The translations under genes and the position numbers were made by a program. From assembly GCA_934572335.1 (NCBI GenBank), contig CAKTKU010000002.1:1-64000 (forward strand): a stretch of 64,000 nt of DNA, in the 5' to 3' direction. Each line of letters begins with the position of its first letter. Positions within the stretch are counted from its first letter, which is position 1. This DNA comes from an uncultured Oscillospiraceae bacterium. GTDB lineage: Bacteria; Bacillota; Clostridia; Oscillospirales; Oscillospiraceae. This document shows, piece after piece, positions 58,301 to 64,000 of this stretch. Below the pieces are notes generated by a model, which worked only from the letters and a program-made list of their open reading frames with translations, was not told where the DNA came from and searched no databases.

Positions 58301-59571
58301 TATTTTGCCTCCTCCGAGGTTTCCGCGCTGATTTCCGCGCCCTTTATCGGGCGGCAGGCAAGCGCGATGACCGCTATGATGGAGATGACCACAAGCGGAA
58401 TGTAGAGGTACATCGCGCTTGCATAGGAGCCGAACTTATCAAAGATAGCCGCAATAAGCACACTGCCGATCGCAATGCCGCCAGAGAACACGCCGACGAA
58501 CACACCGATGAAGGATGCATACTCCCTCGTGCCGAACACCTGACGGGTGAGCATGGGCAGGGTGCTGCGTCCGGTCGCGATGCCGACGCCGGTGAGGCAG
58601 GCAACGACGTAAACAAGACCGAGCGCAGGCTTCGTGAGGAGGATAACGCAGGCAACGGTGAACATTGCAAGGCCGATTGCCACGATATACTTTATGTGCA
58701 GGTGGTCAGACACCCAGCCGATAATGAACGGCATGATCATGTTCACGGTGAACATAGGCGCAAGCGCCGCGCCGGCCTCCGCCGCTGAGTAGCCGAGATC
58801 CTGAACATAGATAGAGATGATGCCCATGATGGAGTAAACGGTGATGCCGATGACGAGCCAGATAACAATGACAGACCAGAAGTTGACGCTCTTCATGCCC
58901 TCTTTGAAGGTGATGCCGAACACAGACTCCGTCTTCTTTTCTTCGCCCGAGCCTTCCTCAAAGAACAGCGGCTTCACGCCGACCGTCTCCGGGGTGGAAC
59001 GGAAGCAGAGCGCGATAATGACAGTGCAGACGAGGGAAACAATGGTGACGATGTTGAACGAGTGACGCCAGCCGTACTGGGCTATCCACCCGCCGACGAT
59101 TGGGCTGAATATCGTTCCGCCGAGACCGGCGAGGGAGACTGTCGCGCCGACGAGCATGCCGGTGTGCTTGGCAAACCATGTGTTGATTATCGTGCCGCAG
59201 ATGGCAGTCGCGAGGAACGCAAACGCAATGCCGACAACGATGGCCGCGACATAGAACATGCCGAGTGAGGTGGACTTGGAGTAAATAAAGAGGCCGACAG
59301 TCATAAGTACGCCGCCGAGAGTGACGATGCCGCGCGTATTTATGAGCTGTTTGAGCTTGCCGAGGAACATATTGGCCACGGCGCACACGATGCTCATTAT
59401 CGTCATCGTCATGGCATACTGCGCGCGGGTGAACTCGGGGAATTCCGCAAGGATCGGGGCGGTGTAGACGCTGAGCGGGTTATAGATCATGCCGGTAAAG
59501 ATCATCTGGATGATGACCGTGGTGAGCAGCGCTATCGCCGCAAAGTACCATGTTTTTTTGCTGTCTTTCAT
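58300..59571 (-). CDS. MFS transporter
   Basis: 423 residues, twelve helices with a central loop rich in Glu and Lys ('FEEGSGEEKKTES'). 'NTWFAKHTGMLVGATVSLAG' and 'GGWIAQYGWRHSFNIVTIVS' place it in the OFA/monocarboxylate-porter-like group, the same broad group as BaiG. It probably takes up the substrate of the enzymes around it or exports their product. Confidence 0.92.
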   Translation of the reverse strand: MKDSKKTWYFAAIALLTTVIIQMIFTGMIYNPLSVYTAPILAEFPEFTRAQYAMTMTIMSIVCAVANMFLGKLKQLINTRGIVTLGGVLMTVGLFIYSKSTSLGMFYVAAIVVGIAFAFLATAICGTIINTWFAKHTGMLVGATVSLAGLGGTIFSPIVGGWIAQYGWRHSFNIVTIVSLVCTVIIALCFRSTPETVGVKPLFFEEGSGEEKKTESVFGITFKEGMKSVNFWSVIVIWLVIGITVYSIMGIISIYVQDLGYSAAEAGAALAPMFTVNMIMPFIIGWVSDHLHIKYIVAIGLAMFTVACVILLTKPALGLVYVVACLTGVGIATGRSTLPMLTRQVFGTREYASFIGVFVGVFSGGIAIGSVLIAAIFDKFGSYASAMYLYIPLVVISIIAVIALACRPIKGAEISAETSEEAK

Positions 59572-59613
59572 TTTCTTCTAACCTTTCTTTTTATATTAAT
59601 GGTTTTACGCGCA

Positions 59614-60399
59614 TCAATAACAGCTCCAGCCGCCGTCACAGCAGACATTGGTGCCTGTAACATAGCTGGACTCATCCGCCGCGAGGAACACGATCACGGA
59701 ATCCAGCTCGTCGCCGTCTGCCGGGTCTTTGCAGCCCTTCCCCGGACGCCCCATGGGCGTCTTGCGTTCTATCATCGGCAGCAGCGCCTTGAGCCTGTCG
59801 CCGCTGACGGCCTGTGACTCGAAGAAACCGGGGCAGACCGAATTGACCGTAACGCCGCGGCGCGCCCACTCCACGGCGGCGCCGCGCGTAAAGTTCAGCA
59901 CCGCGCCCTTGCAGGATTCATAGGCAATGCATTTTGCCTCGCCCGGCACGCCGATACCACCCAGACCGAGTATGGAAGCGATATTTATAACTCTCCCATA
60001 GCCGCGCTCCAGCATGTATTTTCCAAAGCCTCTTGTAAATCTGAACGTCGCCATAAGCTCAAGCTGCACATGATACATGAACATCTCATCGCTTATGTCC
60101 TCCAGCGGAGCGGACGGGCCTCCGCCGGTGTTGTTGACGAGTATATCAACTTTGCCGTATTCTGCGATGATCTGTCCGATCGCGGTCTCTATCTGTCCGG
60201 GCTCCGTCACGTCGCACACAACGGGCAGACAGCGCCGCCCCAGCCCGCGTATCTCCGCCGCGACCTCATCAAGCTTTTCCGCGCGTCTGGCAATTATCGC
60301 GACGTCCGCCCCCTGACGGGCAAGCGCTATCGCTTCGCCGCGCCCCAGCCCCGCAGAGGCACCCGTGACGACGGCGATTCTTCCTGTAAGATCAAACAT
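59614..60399 (-). CDS. Short-chain dehydrogenase/reductase
   Basis: 261 residues, classical SDR: nucleotide motif 'TGASAGLG', 'LVNNTGGGPS' (NNAG variant), catalytic Ser in 'VINIASILG', and Y-x3-K in 'AYESCKGAVLNF', 'PGFFESQAV' and C-terminal 'YVTGTNVCCDGGWSCY'. It has R in 'IARRAEKL' after beta-2, which favours NADP(H). It should interconvert a hydroxyl and a keto group on the pathway substrate. 42 bp ahead of the MFS gene. Confidence 0.94.
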   Translation of the reverse strand: MFDLTGRIAVVTGASAGLGRGEAIALARQGADVAIIARRAEKLDEVAAEIRGLGRRCLPVVCDVTEPGQIETAIGQIIAEYGKVDILVNNTGGGPSAPLEDISDEMFMYHVQLELMATFRFTRGFGKYMLERGYGRVINIASILGLGGIGVPGEAKCIAYESCKGAVLNFTRGAAVEWARRGVTVNSVCPGFFESQAVSGDRLKALLPMIERKTPMGRPGKGCKDPADGDELDSVIVFLAADESSYVTGTNVCCDGGWSCY

Positions 60400-60411
60400 C
60401 AGCCTTCTCCT

Positions 60412-62361
60412 TTAATCGTCGATAGTTGTACCGGCGAAGTATCCGCCGCGGACAGCCGTGCCTATGCGCCCGACCTTGTCGCAGTCGCCTATTATTCTCA
60501 CGCGCCATCCGAAGCGCGCTCTCACCGCCTCCGCATATGCGCTCAGCTTTCTCAGCCCGAAAGCGCTTATCACGGTGTCCGCGGGAAGCACGTTCTCATT
60601 CCCGTCAGCGTCCAGCACGTGCACGCCGTCATCCTCGACCGACTTGACCTTCGTGCTTGTGTGTATGTTGAGCTTATACTCCTTCACAAGCCTGTCCAGC
60701 GCGGCGTGGCTCATCATATTCAGGTCGGGCGAGAGCTTCGGCGCCATTTCCACTATCGCCGGGCATTTTCCAAAGTCCTCCGCCAGCTCTAGCGCACAGT
60801 CACAGCCGGACTGTCCGCCGCCGCAGATGACGATATTGTCGCCCTTTATCATTTCCTTATGCCTGTGCGCATCCTGCACGGTTATCACATTATCCCTGTC
60901 CATGCCGGGAATGGGCGGCGTGAACGGCTCAGAACCGACCGCAACTATGTATTTATCGTACCCCTCAAGCTCCGGGGAGTCAGCCGAAACGAAGGTGTTG
61001 AGTCTCAGATCGACGCCGAGCTTCTCCATCTGAACCTCGTAGTACTTGATAAGCGCCTTGAGCTGTCCTTTGAAGGATGGGGTCTCCGCAGCCGTGACCA
61101 TGCCGCCGACCTTGTCCGCAGCCTCGAAAAGCGTGACCTTATGCCCGCTCAGCGTCGCCGTGCGCGCGGCCTCCAGTCCGGCAGGACCCGCGCCGATAAT
61201 GCACACCTTCTTCGGGCTCTCCGTCTTGGGTATGCCCATCCAGCGCTCCTGACAGGCCTCGGTGTTGACGGCACAGCTCAGCATGGCCATCTTGAACGCG
61301 CCTGTCCTGCCTATGCAGTCCTCATTGCAGCGTATGCAGGGGCGCACATCCTCGCGTCTGCCCTCCATGAGCTTTTTGGGCAGATCAGGGTCGGCAATGA
61401 GTCCGCGTGCAAACATCACAAAGTCCGCATTTCCGCTCTCAATGAGCGCTGCTGCCGTTTCGGGCGTGTGGTTGCCGGAATTCATTATGGGCACACTGAC
61501 CGCCTGACGCGCCGCTTTCGTGACATACGCCATGCATGCGTCGCCGAGATAAGCGGGCGGGAATATGTAATCTATCGTCTCATACGAGCCTGCATCCACA
61601 TCGAATGCGTCCACACCTGCTTTTTCGAGCACCTTCAATATCTCTATGCTGTCCTCAAGCGTGCGCCCGCCGGGGAAGCGGTGGTCAAGCGAAATGCGCA
61701 CGATGATGGGCATATCGGCTCTCGCGCCTTTGCGGCAGGCCTGAACGGCCTCTATCGCAAAGCGGCAGCGGTTTTCAACGCTTCCGCCGTATTCGTCGGT
61801 GCGGTGGTTCCAACAGGGGGACAGAAACTGGTCGATGAGATAGCCCGCATGTGCATGTATCTCTATTGCGTCGAATCCGGCCTTCGCCGCGTTGGACGCC
61901 GCGTTTGTAAACCAGTTCATCACGCGGGCAATATCGTCCTTGTCCATCTCCTTGCAGATTATGCTCGGGTCAAGCGTCGCCGGGATGGCAGAGGCGCTCA
62001 TGGGCGTTTTATAACGGCTCGGGAACGCATTTCTGCCAACACCGCAGCTGAGCTGTATCGCAATCTTCGCGCCATGGCGATGAACCGCCTCCACGAGTAC
62101 GGACTGACGCGGCACAGAGAATTTTTCCTCGATCGCACCTTCTATGCAGCCGGAGGCAAGCTCCTGACTGATGAACGTGCAGCCCTCGATTATCATGCCG
62201 ACACCGCCCTGCGCTCGGCGCGCGTAGAAGTCTATCTTGTTGTCGGACATCGTCCCGTCGCCGTTCGCGGCATTCGTGCCGTGCGGCGCTTCGACAATGC
62301 GGTTTCTTATCTCCAGACTGCCGATCTTGAACGGCGTAAAGAGAACATCATAGTTTGCCAT
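60412..62361 (-). CDS. NADH:flavin ene-reductase with 4Fe-4S cluster (second)
   Basis: 649 residues from ATG 62361. The open frame continues 7 codons to a TTG, but that codon is inside the GAAAGGA ribosome site, so the ATG is right. Layout as in the 56381 gene: OYE barrel ('RNRIVEAPHGTNAANGDG', 'EIHAHAGYLIDQFLSPCWNH'), Fe-S site 'CIRCNEDCIGRTGAFKMAML' ending in SC, and FAD/NAD domains ('CIIGAGPAGLEAARTATLSG'). The barrel 'H-H' pair of canonical OYE appears as 'HAHAGY', where the first gene has 'HAYGSY', so their active sites differ and they probably act on different bonds or isomers. Confidence 0.94.
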   Translation of the reverse strand: MANYDVLFTPFKIGSLEIRNRIVEAPHGTNAANGDGTMSDNKIDFYARRAQGGVGMIIEGCTFISQELASGCIEGAIEEKFSVPRQSVLVEAVHRHGAKIAIQLSCGVGRNAFPSRYKTPMSASAIPATLDPSIICKEMDKDDIARVMNWFTNAASNAAKAGFDAIEIHAHAGYLIDQFLSPCWNHRTDEYGGSVENRCRFAIEAVQACRKGARADMPIIVRISLDHRFPGGRTLEDSIEILKVLEKAGVDAFDVDAGSYETIDYIFPPAYLGDACMAYVTKAARQAVSVPIMNSGNHTPETAAALIESGNADFVMFARGLIADPDLPKKLMEGRREDVRPCIRCNEDCIGRTGAFKMAMLSCAVNTEACQERWMGIPKTESPKKVCIIGAGPAGLEAARTATLSGHKVTLFEAADKVGGMVTAAETPSFKGQLKALIKYYEVQMEKLGVDLRLNTFVSADSPELEGYDKYIVAVGSEPFTPPIPGMDRDNVITVQDAHRHKEMIKGDNIVICGGGQSGCDCALELAEDFGKCPAIVEMAPKLSPDLNMMSHAALDRLVKEYKLNIHTSTKVKSVEDDGVHVLDADGNENVLPADTVISAFGLRKLSAYAEAVRARFGWRVRIIGDCDKVGRIGTAVRGGYFAGTTIDD

Positions 62362-62400
62362 TTTATATTCGTTTCCTTTCAAATTGGTTTGTCGGTCAGT

Positions 62401-63726
62401 TTACACGGCAAGGCCGGGGAAAAGCCAGCATATGAGCGCCACCGTGCAGGTGGATATGGTCGTCGCGACGACGGAGATCATAAATACGCTCGGGTACCCA
62501 TCCTTTATTTTCACATCGCAGAACGAATGCGCCATGACGACCGTGCCGGCATACGGCATTGTGTCAAGTATCGCGCCGGCGAAGGACGATATGCGGTGGA
62601 TCGCCGCGAGGGACACGCCCGCCTTGTGCACTATCGGTGCGACGATCGGCACGGCGATCGCCTGTCCGGTCGCGCTGCCGCCGCACAGCATGCACATGAT
62701 GCATATGGTCACGATAAGCAGCACATACGGACTGACCTGCATGGTGGACAGCGTATTGACGATCGCATCAAACGCGGGCGTGCTCTGGACTACCTTCGAA
62801 AAGCCGATGACCGCGCATATGCTTATCGTCGGCGGAAGCGAGGTCAGGCAGCCCTTTGTCACCGTCGCCTTTATATCCCGGTTGGGGAAATACTTCATGA
62901 ACATGAGCGAGGCGATGATGCAGGTTATCGCAAGGGAGAGGTTTATATCGAGCTGGGCAAAATCGAAAAGCCCGACGAGCACGATCATGGGGATAAGCGT
63001 TATTATCAGATTCGGTCTCGCGCTGATGTCCTCAAAATCCTTGTCGTTCGGACCGGGCTCAAAATGACCGCCGCGCTTTATGTCGCGCGTGATGAGTATA
63101 TTCACGAGAACAGTCATCGCGATGATCTCCACCACCGCGCCGATTATTCCGGGGATGGGTGCCGACCAAGAGGTCGTGCCGAGTATCTGCATCGGGATAA
63201 CGTTTCCCGGCTGAGGACTGCCCGGCAGGTCGTTTGCAAAGCCCAGACAGCCGCCGAGTATGCCGGCAACGATATACTTTTTCGGTATATCCGCGAGCTT
63301 ATACAATGAGAGCGCGATCGGGTAGAGCACAAACACGACCTGTGACGCCCCGACACCGGCAAACTCAAGTATTGCCGACATAAGTATCAGCGCAACTATC
63401 ACGATGTGCCGCCTCGTCGCCGGGCTGTACGAGTCTTTCAGGCATATCTTTGACACCGCCAGCGCAATGGTAAGCCCCGCCCCGCTCTCCGAGTAGAGCA
63501 CCGCAAGCAGCGCGCAGAAGAACATCATGCCGAAATACTGCGTGAGAAAGCCGCCCATGCCGACAAGGTAAAGCTCCGTATACGCCGTGACGACGTTCAA
63601 TCCGTTGAAGACCACGACGGTCAGCGCCCCCGCGAGCGAGCTTATCATGATGTTCCACCCTATATAGGTGAGCACGCCCATCACGATGAAGCCAAGCAGG
63701 CAGCCTATAAGTCCCACTGTGTCCAT
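62401..63726 (-). CDS. GntP/ion-transporter-superfamily carboxylate permease
   Basis: 441 residues from ATG 63726, since AGAGGG lies 6 bp upstream of that codon and touches the alternative ATG at 63732. About twelve helices; 'ANDLPGSPQPGNVIPMQILG' and 'CGGSATGQAIAVPIVAPI' are re-entrant-loop motifs of the GntP/CitMHS-like IT superfamily. It should import an organic acid with protons or sodium. First gene of the ene-reductase operon, so the substrate is probably an acid. Confidence 0.88.
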   Translation of the reverse strand: MDTVGLIGCLLGFIVMGVLTYIGWNIMISSLAGALTVVVFNGLNVVTAYTELYLVGMGGFLTQYFGMMFFCALLAVLYSESGAGLTIALAVSKICLKDSYSPATRRHIVIVALILMSAILEFAGVGASQVVFVLYPIALSLYKLADIPKKYIVAGILGGCLGFANDLPGSPQPGNVIPMQILGTTSWSAPIPGIIGAVVEIIAMTVLVNILITRDIKRGGHFEPGPNDKDFEDISARPNLIITLIPMIVLVGLFDFAQLDINLSLAITCIIASLMFMKYFPNRDIKATVTKGCLTSLPPTISICAVIGFSKVVQSTPAFDAIVNTLSTMQVSPYVLLIVTICIMCMLCGGSATGQAIAVPIVAPIVHKAGVSLAAIHRISSFAGAILDTMPYAGTVVMAHSFCDVKIKDGYPSVFMISVVATTISTCTVALICWLFPGLAV

Positions 63727-63732
63727 ATCCAT

Positions 63733-63960
63733 CCCTCTTTCTCTTTGTCAGAATTCTGTTTATCCTGTCTGTGCACGAGGATAACACACGTGTCAAAAAA
63801 ATCACATATGCAATTGCCTCAATATCGCACGCTGCGTTTGTGTTTTTTCACAAGCAGCTTGTTTTTAGCCATGTATATTTCAGTCAAAAAACATCCTTGT
63901 CTTTGTCCTCCGTTTGTGATAACTTTTATTTTAACAATATATTATCAGGGAGTGCGCAAA
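63733..63960. promoter_or_regulatory. Divergent control region of the ene-reductase operon
   Basis: AT-rich 228-bp gap between two divergent genes. It contains a 13-bp palindrome ACAAGC-A-GCTTGT (63850-63862), a candidate operator for the product of the gene at 63961. No clear consensus promoter pair was found for either direction. Confidence 0.5.
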
Positions 63961-64000
63961 ATGGATACTGTCGCTTTCTACAATCTTTTGCTCAGCGAGC
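63961..64000 (+). CDS. Start of a gene cut by the window end
   Basis: ATG at 63961 with an AGGGAG ribosome site; 13 codons are visible ('MDTVAFYNLLLSE'). Divergent from the ene-reductase operon, which is where a LysR- or other family regulator is usually found, but too little is visible to name it. Confidence 0.6.
   Translation, partial: MDTVAFYNLLLSE

Noticed and set aside
60859..63309. 816-codon open frame on the plus strand across the second ene-reductase and the permease
   Set aside because: It is antisense to two clearly conserved genes, its translation is rich in Arg, His and Ala with no motif, and it is explained by GC-rich third positions of the genes on the other strand.
1..64000. 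tRNA and rRNA genes
   Set aside because: I looked for cloverleaf ends and conserved rRNA stretches between genes and recognised none; a tRNAscan run would be decisive.

Overview
The window reads as chromosome of a GC-rich anaerobic Firmicute of class Clostridia, most like the Oscillospiraceae/Ruminococcaceae. Pointers are the infC-rpmI-rplT operon, acetate kinase, TmcAL, a DUF512 radical-SAM protein, rpmF-yceD, clostridial tandem-OB SSB and DUF6034-like proteins, Cys-rich ATC-hydrolase-family proteins, and fused Fe-S/flavin ene-reductases. Promoters follow the TTGACA-N17-TATAAT type. I recognised no rRNA or tRNA gene, CRISPR array, transposase or integrase.

Layout. 0-5.3 kb: short secreted protein, SSB, deoC, a CmpB-like membrane protein, an acyltransferase, and infC-rpmI-rplT with an attenuated leader and a non-ATG infC start. 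5.36-9.2 kb: an island flanked by direct repeats of the livF 3' end, holding a TetR regulator, a small membrane protein, a copper-type P1B ATPase lacking its nucleotide-binding domain, and an HMA-DsbD_2 fusion. 9.2-14.1 kb: livKHMGF branched-chain amino-acid ABC transporter. 14.2-24.2 kb: tmcAL and ackA (divergent), a CnaB/PT-repeat surface protein, CPBP and M13 proteases, flavodoxin-MarR, and a hydrolase-membrane fusion. 24.4-30.5 kb: adenylate-forming ligase with a small XRE regulator, isochorismatase-like hydrolase, a scar joining a 5'-truncated MATE gene to a LysR 3' remnant, an amino-acid permease and an alpha/beta hydrolase. 30.5-36.2 kb: a CprABC/LanFEG-like immunity transporter divergent from its likely two-component system, then a lipoprotein. 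36.4-40.9 kb: AraC regulator plus a heterodimeric ABC exporter-type pair. 41.1-44.0 kb: two ATC-hydrolase-family genes among two truncated methyltransferase genes and a hydrolase. 44.0-46.8 kb: ZIP transporter behind a perfect palindrome, MetE-like methyltransferase, DUF1275 protein. 46.9-48.1 kb: a lipoprotein gene with a long structured leader. 48.2-54 kb: VanY-like peptidase, MntP, PlsY-like protein, Der, DUF512, rpmF, yceD. 54-56.3 kb: RluA-type synthase and CDF transporter. 56.4-63.7 kb: catabolic operon of two ene-reductases, SDR, MFS and GntP permeases, divergent from a gene cut by the window end.

The most striking item is the transcript leader at 47931-48097 (minus strand). A good promoter sits exactly upstream. 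The RNA folds into a three-helix domain with G-U pairs and a cUUCGg tetraloop, followed by mutually exclusive antiterminator and terminator hairpins, and it matches no riboswitch class I recognise. Second are the copper island with its N-domain-less ATPase and the duplicated livF tail, the deletion scar at 27.94 kb, two divergent promoters that share one -35 box at 54.03 kb, and the uncharacterised ene-reductase operon.

All calls come from reading the sequence and remembered family motifs; no search, folding program or composition statistic was run.
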